A stretch of DNA of 64,000 nucleotides from Haloglomus halophilum (lineage in GTDB: Archaea; Halobacteriota; Halobacteria; Halobacteriales; Haloarculaceae): contig NZ_CP101166.1 of assembly GCF_024298885.1 (NCBI RefSeq), positions 2,417,149 to 2,481,148 on the forward strand, read 5' to 3'. Positions 19,045 to 27,291 of this stretch are shown here, in pieces. The number at the start of each line of letters is the position of its first letter. Position 1 is the stretch's first letter. The notes beneath the pieces are model-generated. The model did no database searches and was not told where the DNA came from. It worked only from the letters and a program-made list of their open reading frames with translations. The translations under genes were made by a program, and so were the position numbers.

Positions 19045-20246
19045 CCGCGGTCGTCTTCTGGGGTCTGGTCGTGCTCGCGACGGTCACCAGCCTCGGGACG
19101 GCGTGGGCGCTCGGCGCGAACAGCAACTCGCCGCCCTTTGCCCCCGCTATCGGCGCGAACGCAATCTCGACGATGCGGGCGGCCTTCCTCATCGGCATCC
19201 TCGCGGCGCTGGGCGCGCTCACGCAGGGCGGGAGCATCTCCGAGACGGTCGGCGCCGGCCTCATCGACGGCGTCGCCATCACGTCGCTCGCGGCGACGGC
19301 CGGCCTGCTCACGGCGACGGCGTTCATGGCGTTCGGCATCTTCACCGGCTACCCCGTCCCCGCGGCGTTCGCCACCACGGGCGCGATGGTGGGTGTCGGC
19401 CTCTCGCTTGGGGGTGCCCCCGCCATCGACACCTACCGTCGCATCGCCGTCTTCTGGGCGCTGGTCCCCCCTGTTTCCGGCGGACTGGCCTACCTGACCG
19501 CCACCCTCCTGCGCCGCGACGACGTGCCCGAGACGGTGAGCATCCCCCTGCTCGCGGGGGTCGTCGGCGGCATCGTCGCGAACGTCGAGTTGAGCATCAT
19601 CCCCGCGCCCGGTGAGGCCACGCAGAACTCCATCGCCGGGTATCTCGCTGGAGCCGTCTCCTCCCCGGTCGTCGCCGATATCGACCTCGCGGTCGTCGCC
19701 GCGACGCTGCTGGCCGCGGCTGCCAGCTTCTGGTTCATCCGCCGACGGACGCAGGCCTCCGTCGACCGGGGCGTGAAGACGTTCCTCGTCGCGCTGGGTA
19801 GCATCGTCGCGTTCTCCAGCGGCGGGAGTCAGGTGGGACTGGCGACGGGCCCGCTGGAGAACCTCTACGTCTCGGAGCTGGGACTGCCGGGAATCGTCCT
19901 CCTGTCGGTCGGTGCGGTCGGCATCCTCGGGGGCGCGTGGATGGGGGCGCCGCGACTCCTGCAGGCCACCTCACGGGAGTACGCCCAGCTCGGCATCCGG
20001 CGCTCCATCGCCGCGCTCGTCCCGGGGTTCATCATCGCCCAGGTCGCCATCGCGCTCGGCATCCCCATTTCGTTCAACAACATCATCATCTCCGGCGTCA
20101 TCGGTGGCGGTCTCGCCGGGGGCTCGGCGGGCGTCTCGCGCCGGAAGATCGGTATCACGCTGACCTTCTGGGTGCTCACGCTCGGCACGTCGGTCGGCAT
20201 CGGGTTCGGCCTCTACCGGGTCTTCGCGACGGTGCTGGGCTCGTAG
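19041..20246 (+). CDS. PiT family inorganic phosphate transporter
   Basis: A 401-residue membrane protein with about ten hydrophobic segments. The family signature appears twice: GANSNSPPFAPAIGANAIST near the N-terminus and GIPISFNNIIISGVIGGG late in the protein, with GYPVPAAFATTGAMVGVGLS between. Archaeal members take up inorganic phosphate (or sulfate-like anions) with a cation. Translation begins at a GTG overlapping the stop of the USP gene. A further USP gene on the opposite strand follows closely. Confidence 0.88.
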   Translation: MTAVVFWGLVVLATVTSLGTAWALGANSNSPPFAPAIGANAISTMRAAFLIGILAALGALTQGGSISETVGAGLIDGVAITSLAATAGLLTATAFMAFGIFTGYPVPAAFATTGAMVGVGLSLGGAPAIDTYRRIAVFWALVPPVSGGLAYLTATLLRRDDVPETVSIPLLAGVVGGIVANVELSIIPAPGEATQNSIAGYLAGAVSSPVVADIDLAVVAATLLAAAASFWFIRRRTQASVDRGVKTFLVALGSIVAFSSGGSQVGLATGPLENLYVSELGLPGIVLLSVGAVGILGGAWMGAPRLLQATSREYAQLGIRRSIAALVPGFIIAQVAIALGIPISFNNIIISGVIGGGLAGGSAGVSRRKIGITLTFWVLTLGTSVGIGFGLYRVFATVLGS

Positions 20247-20269
20247 CTATCGGATGACGCGCCGCGTTG

Positions 20270-20701
20270 CTACCGGACGACCGTCACCGTCACCGACGCC
20301 TCGCCGACGACCTTCGTCGCGACGGTTCCGAGGAGCCGCCGCGCGAGGTCGCCCCGCGACCCGCCGTGCCCGCCCATCACGACGTGGTCGATGTCGTGGT
20401 CCTCGACGTACCCGAGGATGGTGTCGGCGGGGTCGCCCGCTTCGACGGCGGTGTCGATGGTCCTTCCGGCCTCCTCGGCCCGGCGTTTCGCGTCCGCGAC
20501 CAGTTCGTCGGCCCGCTCGCGGGCGGCCGCCTGTCGCTCCTCCGCGGTCTCGAGGACGCCCCCCTCGCTCATCCCGGCGTCGAGCGGTGTCACCACGTTC
20601 AGCACCGTCACCGGACAGTCGAACACCGCGAGTGCGTGGGCCAGCGCGTCGTCCGCGAGCGGCGACCCGTCCAGCGGGACGAGGACGTGGGACGGCTCCA
20701 T
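20270..20701 (-). CDS. Universal stress protein, single UspA domain
   Basis: A 143-residue UspA protein. The start is HVLVPLDGSPLADDALAHAL and the C-terminal nucleotide-binding pattern is VVMGGHGGSRGDLARRLLGTVATKVV. These are cytoplasmic, usually dimeric, stress-linked ATP/AMP-binding proteins. The ATG at 20701 is chosen; a GTG two codons upstream is possible. It is convergent with the PiT gene, separated by only 23 bases. Confidence 0.9.
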   Translation of the reverse strand: MEPSHVLVPLDGSPLADDALAHALAVFDCPVTVLNVVTPLDAGMSEGGVLETAEERQAAARERADELVADAKRRAEEAGRTIDTAVEAGDPADTILGYVEDHDIDHVVMGGHGGSRGDLARRLLGTVATKVVGEASVTVTVVR

Positions 20702-20950
20702 GCCCACGCTCGGTGGCCGAGGTACAAGTATGTCGGCGGTGGCCCCGTCGTGTGGACGCCCCGGTACGGCCGTCCGGGCGGCGGCGAGGCCGACGGGCGA
20801 CCGTGCCGCTGCCGCCCATCGCCCCCGTGGCCCCTACCGGCTTCCGCCCCCCATCGGCCGCCGCGTTGTCGTGGTATCCGCGCGCATTCGCCTCTCTCCT
20901 CCGGGGACACGTCATGATTTAACACCCATGGTTCGCAAGGACAACTCGAG

Positions 20951-22141
20951 ATGGGAGGGGAACCACGGGAACAGCCATCCGGGACGGAGGGTGGCACCGG
21001 GACGGGGGGCACAGGACACGGGAGCGCCAGCGTCGAGGACCGGTTGGCGGATGTCTACCAGGGCCGGCCCAGTCTGGACTGGCGGTATCTCGTCGTCGGA
21101 ATCGGACTGCTGGTCGGGTGGTGGGTCCTGTTCGGGCCGTTCAGCGCCTTCCTCGCCATGATGGGGCTGGTGGCCCTGGCGGTGGGGCTCGCCCCGGCAC
21201 GGACGGCGCTTGCGGCCCGAGGGTGGCCGACCACCGAGGCCGTCGTCCTCGAGTCGCGGGTGTTCACGCTGCGCGAACTCCGGGACAGCTTCGGCGGCCT
21301 CACCACGACCGGCTCGACCTCCGGCGGCTACGTCCCGTTCGTCCGCTACGAGTACAGCGTCGACGGGGAGACCTACGTCAACGTCCGGGTGTCCCCGTTC
21401 GACGGGCCGATCCGCCGCCGCCGCTACGCCGAGCGCATCGCCGACAGCTACGAGGAGAACACCCGCGTGACGGTCCCGTACGACCCCGCGGACCCGTCGC
21501 GGTCGTTCCTCCGGACGTGGACCTGGTCGACGCGGCTGCTGTTCTTCCTCGTCGGCTCCGTCGTCTTCCTCGTCCCGGCTATCGTCCTCGCGGCGGACAT
21601 CCCCGTCGGCATCCCCACCGCCATTGCCGGCGACATCCCGCCGGTGACCTTCATCTTCGCCTTCGGGGGGCTGTTCCTGCTGTTCGGCCTCCGAATCATG
21701 GTGAAGGGGCTCCGGACCTACCGCTGGCCGACGACGAGCGGTGTCGTCCGTGGACAGGATATCACGAGCAGTACCTCCTCGGAGGGTGGCTCCACCTCCT
21801 ACAGCCCGAAGCTCCGGTACGAGTACGATGTGGACGGCACGACGTACGTCAGCTCCCGCATCGCCGTCGGCAGCGGTCCGTCGTTCAGCTCCCGCTCCGG
21901 GGCCCGCGAGTGGCTGGAGGCGTACCCAACCGACAGCGAGGTGACCGTCCACTACAACCCCCGCCGCCCGGACCGCTCGGTACTCCAGCCGGGGGGCGTC
22001 CTCGGAGGACTCTTCCTGGTCGTGCTCGCAGCGGCCGGGCTGACGGTCCTGATGGCCCTGACGACCGGTCTCCCGGCGCCGGTCGAACGGTTCCTCGACC
22101 GGCTGCCGCTGGAGCGGTTGCTCCAGCGCGTGCTCGGCTGA
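20951..22141 (+). CDS. DUF3592 membrane protein with duplicated extracytoplasmic domain
   Basis: A 396-residue protein with paired membrane helices at about residues 45-85, 195-240 and 350-368. Two soluble repeats follow helices: FVRYEYSVDGETYVNVRVSP and LRYEYDVDGTTYVSSRIAVG. Each is then followed by a V-T-V-x-Y-x-P segment (TVPYDPADPSRSFL and TVHYNPRRPDRSVL). This duplicated pattern is typical of DUF3592; no biochemical role is established. A TATA-like TTTAAC lies about 30 bases upstream of the ATG. Confidence 0.8.
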   Translation: MGGEPREQPSGTEGGTGTGGTGHGSASVEDRLADVYQGRPSLDWRYLVVGIGLLVGWWVLFGPFSAFLAMMGLVALAVGLAPARTALAARGWPTTEAVVLESRVFTLRELRDSFGGLTTTGSTSGGYVPFVRYEYSVDGETYVNVRVSPFDGPIRRRRYAERIADSYEENTRVTVPYDPADPSRSFLRTWTWSTRLLFFLVGSVVFLVPAIVLAADIPVGIPTAIAGDIPPVTFIFAFGGLFLLFGLRIMVKGLRTYRWPTTSGVVRGQDITSSTSSEGGSTSYSPKLRYEYDVDGTTYVSSRIAVGSGPSFSSRSGAREWLEAYPTDSEVTVHYNPRRPDRSVLQPGGVLGGLFLVVLAAAGLTVLMALTTGLPAPVERFLDRLPLERLLQRVLG

Positions 22142-22198
22142 GGGCACGACGCCGGAACCGCTGCCCGTCCGGTGACGTGCGAGCGTTCGAGCGAGATG

Positions 22199-22240
22199 CC
22201 GGGCGACCGATGTCAGTATCCCGGGCGACCGATGTCAGTA
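22199..22240. repeat. Two tandem copies of a 20-bp unit
   Basis: The 20-base unit beginning CCGGGCGACC and ending GTCAGTA occurs at 22199-22218 and exactly again at 22221-22240. The second copy contains the stop codon of the aminotransferase gene on the minus strand, so the end of that gene appears to have been duplicated into the spacer. Confidence 0.85.
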
Positions 22241-23389
22241 CGATGCGATGCCGGCGGCGATGCGGTCCAGGCCGGTCCGGAGGCGCTTCTTCGAGGCGGC
22301 GAAGGAGAGCCGGAGCCGTCCCTCACCGGCGGTCCCGAAGCCGCTGCCCGGCGCGAGCACGACGCCGTGCTCCCGGAGGAGGTACTTCGCGAACGAGAGG
22401 GCGTCGGCGTCGACATCGGGGTCGAGGAACGCGTAGAACGCACCCTCCGGACGCGGCGCGGAGAGGCCGTCGATGTCGGCGATGCGGTCGACGACGAGGT
22501 CACGCCGTTCCGCGAACGCCTCGTACATGCCCTCGAACGGCGCCTGTGGGCCGGTGAGGGCCTCGATGGCCGCCGCCTGGGCGACGCTGGAGGGGCAGGC
22601 CGTCGTCGATTCGCGAACCTTCGTCACCTCGTCGATGACGGTCCGGTCGCCGGCGAGCCAGCCGAGGCGCCAGCCCGTCATCGCGTACGTCTTCGAACAC
22701 GAGCCGACCGTGAGGACGTGCGACGGGTGCCCGGTGAGTGCCGCGACGCCGCGCGGGTCGCGGTCGTAGGTCAACCCGGCGTACACCTCGTCGGCGATGA
22801 CGTACGCCCCGCAGTCGGCAGCCGCCTCGACGACCGCCCGGATGGCCGCGGGCTCGAACACCCGCCCGGTCGGGTTCGACGGCGTCGTGAGGACGACCGC
22901 CGCCGTCTCGGGACCCATCCGGTCGACCAGCCGGCCCGGGTCGAGGGCGAACCCCGTCTCGGCCGGCATCGGCACCTCGGCCGGCTGTCCGTCGGCCAGG
23001 AACGCCTGTGTCTCGTAGTTCGGCCACGCCGGCCCTGGATAGAGCAACTCCTCCCCCGGGCCGACGACCGCCATCGTCGCCAGGTGGAGCGCCTCCATCC
23101 CGCCGACCGTGACGACGATTTCGTCGATGGTGTGCTCGACCCCGTAGTCGGCCGCCATCGCGTCCCGGATGGCCCGCCGGCACTCGGGGGTCCCCGCGTT
23201 CGGCGTGTAGTGGGTCGCGCCGTCCCGGGCCGCGGCCGCGGCGGCATCGATGACGTGCTCGGGCGTGTCGAAGTCCGGCTCGCCGACCTCCAGCCGGACG
23301 AGGTCGCGGTCGGCCGCCTCCGCGAGGTCGTACATCACCCGTATCTGGGAGCGTGAGGCCCGCTGCACCCGCTCGGTCGGTTCGTGCAC
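22235..23389 (-). CDS. Class I/II PLP-dependent aminotransferase
   Basis: A 384-residue fold type I aminotransferase. It has LEVGEPDFDTPEHV at the start, THYTPNAGTPECRRAI, NPTGRVFEP with the PLP-contacting region, YVIADEVYAGL with the PLP-binding Asp and Tyr, and the Schiff-base lysine in VGSCSKTYAMTGWRLGW. C-terminal substrate-side Arg is in GRLRLSFA. The family includes aspartate and aromatic aminotransferases; the exact donor and acceptor are unknown. A GTG start at 23389 is chosen because CCTTTACCC lies about 25 bases upstream, and this gives the usual N-terminus HEPTERVQRASRSQIRVM. Confidence 0.9.
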   Translation of the reverse strand: MHEPTERVQRASRSQIRVMYDLAEAADRDLVRLEVGEPDFDTPEHVIDAAAAAARDGATHYTPNAGTPECRRAIRDAMAADYGVEHTIDEIVVTVGGMEALHLATMAVVGPGEELLYPGPAWPNYETQAFLADGQPAEVPMPAETGFALDPGRLVDRMGPETAAVVLTTPSNPTGRVFEPAAIRAVVEAAADCGAYVIADEVYAGLTYDRDPRGVAALTGHPSHVLTVGSCSKTYAMTGWRLGWLAGDRTVIDEVTKVRESTTACPSSVAQAAAIEALTGPQAPFEGMYEAFAERRDLVVDRIADIDGLSAPRPEGAFYAFLDPDVDADALSFAKYLLREHGVVLAPGSGFGTAGEGRLRLSFAASKKRLRTGLDRIAAGIASY

Positions 23390-23453
23390 GGGCGTGCTTG
23401 GACGGGTGTGGGTAAAGGGTTGGTTCGTGGGGGAGAACTCCTCCCGGACTGGT

Positions 23454-23470
23454 GTCACGACGGTCGTGAC
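23454..23470. promoter_or_regulatory. 17-bp palindrome upstream of aminotransferase
   Basis: GTCACGAC-G-GTCGTGAC is a perfect 8-base inverted repeat with a single central base, about 65 bases upstream of the chosen aminotransferase start and 35 bases upstream of its TATA-like element. Its position suits an operator. The binding protein is unknown. Confidence 0.4.
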
Positions 23471-23489
23471 GCCGGACTCACGATGCCGA

Positions 23490-23522
23490 ATAACTCGGTA
23501 AAATGTGAAGTTAAAGAGTTAT
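23490..23522 (-). terminator. Hairpin just downstream of tRNA-Gln
   Basis: ATAACTC (23490-23496) and GAGTTAT (23516-23522) form a perfect 7-bp inverted repeat with an AT-rich 19-base loop. It starts at the discriminator base of the tRNA on the minus strand. It may terminate or help process the tRNA transcript. Confidence 0.4.
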
Positions 23523-23596
23523 AGTCCATCCTGGATTCGAACCAGGGTCGTTGCCCCCAGAAGGCAACAGGATTGGCCGATCTACCCCAATGGACT
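23522..23596 (-). tRNA. tRNA-Gln (CTG anticodon)
   Basis: Read on the minus strand, the gene starts AGTCCAT and ends ATGGACT plus discriminator A, giving a perfect 7-bp acceptor stem. The anticodon arm is TTGCC-TTCTGGG-GGCAA, with anticodon CTG, and the T arm is CCTGG-TTCGAAT-CCAGG. There is no intron and no encoded CCA. A TATA-like element lies about 30 bases upstream of the 5' end. The HNH protein gene lies further upstream on the same strand. Confidence 0.95.
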
Positions 23597-23624
23597 GCGT
23601 CTACAGACATCGCTAGCGGACATC

Positions 23625-23631
23625 GATATAT
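23625..23631 (-). promoter_or_regulatory. TATA-like box of tRNA-Gln
   Basis: ATATATC on the minus strand lies 29-35 bases upstream of the tRNA 5' end, the expected distance for an archaeal TATA box, in an otherwise GC-rich stretch. Confidence 0.5.
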
Positions 23632-23666
23632 GAGTGTTGCGGAGTCCCGTTACCGGCTCCCGGTTC

Positions 23667-24458
23667 TCAGTCTTCATCGGGCGCTGGCGGTTCGTGATGT
23701 TCCCGCCGGTGGCAGTTCGCACAGAGGACGACGCAGCGGGCGATCTCCTCTCTGATTATCTCGTACGGTCGGCCGTTCGCCAGTAACCGGGCGACGGTCG
23801 TCCCCTTCGCTCCGTCGTGGTGGCAGTCGAGGGCCACCGGGTCGTCCTCGTCGCAGCGCCCACACCCACGGGTCGCCTTGTGGGCGTGGACCCAACCGCG
23901 CAGGCCGTCGGTCGCCGTGTCGTGATGCTCGCGCCGGTGGCAGTTCGCGCACAGCACCTCGCAGGCATCGAGTTCCTCTCGGAGCCGCTCCCGGCCGTGG
24001 CCGTGGGTGATGAGTTTTCCGACGGCGCGCTCCTTCGCGGCCGGGTCGGTGTGGTGCAGGTCCAGACAGGCGGGGTCGTCCTCGCCGCATCGTCGGCAGC
24101 CACGTTCCGCCTTCCGCTCGTTGACCCACGCCCGGTGCCGTGCGCGTCGCTTCAGGGTCAACTGGGCGTTCCGTTCGCGGTTCCGATAGTCCCAGCGCCG
24201 GTCGGCCGTCATCTCGGCCCATTCCTCGTCGGAAACGTCCACGTCGTCGGGCCTGGGGCCCACCCGGGACCCCGTGGAGGCGTTCGTTTCCAGTCCGGCC
24301 TGTTCCTTCGCCGCGTTCCAGCCTCCCACCTGTCGGATGATGGTTGCAGACGCGGGCTGCAGCCCCAGCTCCTCGTATGCTGCTTTCGTCGGCGATTCCT
24401 CCAGTCGCTCGGCGGCCTCTCGTAGCGCGTCCAGACACTCCTCCGGCGTCGTCGCCAT
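23667..24458 (-). CDS. Tandem-HNH zinc-binding protein with homing-endonuclease-associated repeat
   Basis: A 263-residue protein. Residues about 3-55 (TPEECLDALREAAERLEESP and later VGGWNAAKEQAG) resemble the HNH-associated repeat found near homing endonucleases. Two HNH modules follow: CRRCGEDDPACLDLHH with CEVLCANCHRREHHD, and CGRCDEDDPVALDCHH with CVVLCANCHRREHHE. Each has C-x2-C, a D-x-H-H core and C-x2-C-H. The duplication of a whole HNH module inside one chain is unusual. Nuclease activity is inferred from motifs only. The start at 24458 is preferred because upstream residues are low-complexity. Confidence 0.75.
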   Translation of the reverse strand: MATTPEECLDALREAAERLEESPTKAAYEELGLQPASATIIRQVGGWNAAKEQAGLETNASTGSRVGPRPDDVDVSDEEWAEMTADRRWDYRNRERNAQLTLKRRARHRAWVNERKAERGCRRCGEDDPACLDLHHTDPAAKERAVGKLITHGHGRERLREELDACEVLCANCHRREHHDTATDGLRGWVHAHKATRGCGRCDEDDPVALDCHHDGAKGTTVARLLANGRPYEIIREEIARCVVLCANCHRREHHEPPAPDED

Positions 24459-24528
24459 GCCGTCGGTGCCCACGTCATCGGAGAAAAGTATCGGCCGACC
24501 GCCGCGGAATTGGAACAGCCGTTCAGCC

Positions 24529-25134
24529 TTACTCCGTCTGCGCGAAGGCGAGCTGGCCGGAGATGTTCTCGATGTAGACGTCCACGACATCGCCCTCCTG
24601 CGTGCCGGGGACGAAGATGGTGTAGCCGCCGCGCTTGGCGACGCCGTCGCCCTTGCGGCCGGTGTCGGTGATCTCGACGGTGTAGCGGCCGCCCTTCTCG
24701 ACGGCGTCGGCCTGCTGCTGGCTGCTGGAGCGGCGCTTCGAGACCGGGCGGAAGGCACCGCAGGCGTCACAGCGGAGCATCTGCGTTCCGTCCTCGTTCA
24801 CGATGCGGGTGTCCGGCAGGCCACACTCCGAGCACCGGACGTACTCCTCGATGTAGTCGGTGATGGCGGCGTCGAAGTCGGCGCCGTCGAAGCGGCCGTT
24901 GTAGCGGCCGACGCCCTCGCTGAGCTGGCCGGCCGTCGCGAGCGCGCGCTGGACGAACGAGTGGACGTGCTCGGTCTCGCGGCTGAGCGCGTCGGCGACA
25001 TCGTCGAGGTTGGTGAACCGGGTGAAGGCGCCGTCGGCCTGGCCCTCGGGGTCCGGGACGGAGAGGCGGGAGCTCTCCGCGCTCCGCTCGGGGAGCGCGT
25101 CGAGCGCTCTGGTGAGTGAGGCTTCGTAGTCCAT
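24529..25134 (-). CDS. Translation initiation factor aIF2 subunit beta with C-terminal TRAM domain
   Basis: A 201-residue aIF2-beta. The N-terminal half contains TRFTNLDDVADALSRETEHVHSFV, the core alpha/beta domain. The zinc ribbon is YVRCSECGLPDTRI with CDACGAFRPV, and a TRAM domain follows (YTVEITDTGRKGDGVAKRGG to the end). The TRAM fusion is common in haloarchaea. The protein is part of the heterotrimer delivering initiator tRNA to the ribosome. The ATG at 25134 begins the family's usual MDYEASLTRALD. It is divergent from mptD. Confidence 0.95.
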   Translation of the reverse strand: MDYEASLTRALDALPERSAESSRLSVPDPEGQADGAFTRFTNLDDVADALSRETEHVHSFVQRALATAGQLSEGVGRYNGRFDGADFDAAITDYIEEYVRCSECGLPDTRIVNEDGTQMLRCDACGAFRPVSKRRSSSQQQADAVEKGGRYTVEITDTGRKGDGVAKRGGYTIFVPGTQEGDVVDVYIENISGQLAFAQTE

Positions 25135-25257
25135 ACGCGAGTGAGTCCGTGCGAACGTATACGCGTTCCGTGTCGCTCTCTGACGGGTCGCGTGGGCCCG
25201 AACGACACGGTTCCGGGGCTCCCAACGGTTATTGTCGGTCCCGGTGGACTGGCCCGT

Positions 25258-25680
25258 ATGACCGACGACCTGCCGGCCGACGGGTCGGCGCCGCGGGACG
25301 ACGACGGGCCGGCGCCACGGGCCGACGAGAATCAGCCGACCGACCGCGAGGTGGCGTGTTTCGAGGCGGGCGTGAAGTTCGGCTCGCTCTACCACCAGTT
25401 CGCCGGGACACCGCTGTCGCCCGACAGCGCCGACGCGCTGGCGACCGCGATGGAGGCGAGCATCGAGAACCAGCCCCACTGCGAGGACGTGGCCGTCGAG
25501 ATGCGAGGGGAGGAACTGGCCGACGCGCTCGCCGAGGGGAGCGCCGACTACACGGAGTGGACCGGCCGGTTCTCCGAGGTCCGGATGCGCATCGCGTACG
25601 AGGACGTGACCGTCCACACCGAGATGGCGATGGCGGACGGCTACCCCCTGATGTCGGTGGAGTCGGTCGAGGAGTCCTGA
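25258..25680 (+). CDS. mptD: Dihydroneopterin aldolase, archaeal MptD type
   Basis: A 140-residue protein. The core CFEAGVKFGSLYHQFAGTPLS matches the archaeal MptD family (formerly DUF372), which cleaves dihydroneopterin to 6-hydroxymethyl-dihydropterin in tetrahydrofolate or methanopterin synthesis. The C-terminal part with EVRMRIAYEDVTVHTEMAM and GYPLMSVESV also fits. The acidic 25-residue N-terminus is a halophile extension. Directly after the stop, CCACC-TTCTAT-GGTGG forms a hairpin that may end transcription. Confidence 0.82.
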   Translation: MTDDLPADGSAPRDDDGPAPRADENQPTDREVACFEAGVKFGSLYHQFAGTPLSPDSADALATAMEASIENQPHCEDVAVEMRGEELADALAEGSADYTEWTGRFSEVRMRIAYEDVTVHTEMAMADGYPLMSVESVEES

Positions 25681-26060
25681 GTTTCCACCTTCTATGGTGG
25701 ATAACCTGATTAGTTATGAAACAATTGGCCATATTCGAGAATATATGGAAAAATATCCATTTCAATCGGTTATGGGGTGTGGAGTGGTCGCATACCTGAC
25801 GGAAGCGGCCGTCACGAAAGGGTTTAGTAGAGCGCTGTACCCAGGTTGACTCACGATGACGACGGATGCTCCCGTGACGCTGGCGCCTTCGCCCAGCACC
25901 GGGACCCGTCTTTTCGCCCCGCGACGACCGCGACCGGGCCGTTAGGCCCGACTATTCTCACTTCCCCTGACGACCGCATCGCTCCCTGGCCGCGCCACTC
26001 GCTCGTGACGCGCCCGGGGATATCGAACGACCCATCACACACCACACGCACCACACACCC
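25681..26060 (+). promoter_or_regulatory. Intergenic region and long leader of the arginine operon
   Basis: The first 110 bases are AT-rich, with a hairpin at the mptD stop (CCACC/GGTGG) and a near-palindrome CCATATTCGAGAATATATGG around 25731. TTTAGTA at 25823-25829 is the best TATA candidate, which would give a leader of about 200 nt before argG. That leader holds CGGGCC-GTTA-GGCCCG (25935-25950), a stable stem with a tetraloop. An open frame beginning at TTG 25846 ends on the argG start codon, but it is composition-driven and not called a gene. The final 30 bases are a CA-rich run. Confidence 0.4.
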
Positions 26061-27290
26061 ATGACACACGAGAAAGTCGCGCTCGCGTTCTCCGGCGGGC
26101 TCGACACCACCGTCTGCGTCCCGCTGCTAGAGGAAGAGTACGGCTACGACGAGGTCATCGGCGTCACCGTCGACGTCGGACAGCCGAGCGACGAGTTCGA
26201 CGAGGCCCACGAGACCGCCGAGGCGCTCGGGCTCGAACACTACGTCGTCGACGCACAGGAGGAGTTCGCCGAGCTCTGTATGGATGCCGTCCGCGCGAAC
26301 GCGACCTACCAGGGCTACCCCCTGGGGACCGCGCTCGCGCGCCCCGTCATCGCGAAGGCCATCCTCGCCGTCGCCGAGGAGAACGACTGTACCGGCATCG
26401 CCCACGGCTGCACCGGCAAGGGCAACGACCAGCTCCGGTTCGAGGCCGTCTGGCGCGATTCGGACCTCGAGGTCATCGCCCCGGTCCGCGAACTCGGCCT
26501 GACCCGCGAGTGGGAGCAGGAGTACGCCGCCGACCGGAACCTGCCCGTCGAGGGCGGCGACGGCGGCGCCTACTCCATCGACACCAACCTCTGGAGCCGT
26601 TCTGTCGAGGGGAGCGAACTGGAGGAGCCGAGCCACGTCCCCGGCGAGGACATCTACGACTGGACCTCCGCCCCGGGCAGCGAGACGCAGGAACTCACCA
26701 TCGAGTTCGAGGACGGCTACCCCGTCGCGCTCGACGGGGAGGCCCTCGACCCCGTCGACCTCATCGAGACGCTGAACGAGACCGCCGGTTCGTACGGCGT
26801 CGGTCGGACGGACGTGATGGAGGACCGCATGCTCGGGCTGAAGGTGCGCGAGAACTACGAGCACCCGGCCGCGACGACCCTCCTGAATGCACACGAGGCG
26901 CTGGAATCGCTCGTCCTCACCCAGGAGGAGCGCCAGTTCAAGAACTACATCGACCAGGAGTGGGCCGAGAAGGGGTATCAGGGCCTCGTCGACGCGCCGC
27001 TCGTCCGCGCGCTGGAGGGGTTCATCGACGAGACCCAGGAGCGCGTCACCGGCAGCGTCACGGTCCGTCTCGAGGGCGGGCAGGCACGCCCGGTCGGGCG
27101 CGAGAGCCCGTACGCGGTCTACTCCGCGGAGGCCGCCTCGTTCAACACGGAGGACGTCATCGGCGGCATCGAGCAGGACGACGCCACCGGCGTCGCGAAG
27201 TACCACGGCTTCCAGCAGCGCCTCTCGAACAAGGTGACCGAGGCCGCGAACGAGGGTCGCACCGACTGGGGCGGCGACGACGCCGAGTGA
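26061..27290 (+). CDS. argG: Argininosuccinate synthase
   Basis: A 409-residue PP-loop ligase joining citrulline and aspartate with ATP. It begins KVALAFSGGLDTTVCVPLL, containing the SGGLDT pyrophosphate loop. HGCTGKGNDQLRFE and GGAYSIDTNLWSRSVEGSEL are family blocks. An acidic tail closes the protein. It leads the nine-gene arginine operon; argH starts one base after its stop. Confidence 0.97.
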   Translation: MTHEKVALAFSGGLDTTVCVPLLEEEYGYDEVIGVTVDVGQPSDEFDEAHETAEALGLEHYVVDAQEEFAELCMDAVRANATYQGYPLGTALARPVIAKAILAVAEENDCTGIAHGCTGKGNDQLRFEAVWRDSDLEVIAPVRELGLTREWEQEYAADRNLPVEGGDGGAYSIDTNLWSRSVEGSELEEPSHVPGEDIYDWTSAPGSETQELTIEFEDGYPVALDGEALDPVDLIETLNETAGSYGVGRTDVMEDRMLGLKVRENYEHPAATTLLNAHEALESLVLTQEERQFKNYIDQEWAEKGYQGLVDAPLVRALEGFIDETQERVTGSVTVRLEGGQARPVGRESPYAVYSAEAASFNTEDVIGGIEQDDATGVAKYHGFQQRLSNKVTEAANEGRTDWGGDDAE

Positions 27291-27291
27291 G

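Noticed and set aside
25846-26064. A 72-codon TTG-start frame ending on the argG start
   Set aside because: Needs a rare TTG start, has no ribosome site, and its composition follows the leader DNA; kept only as part of the leader description.
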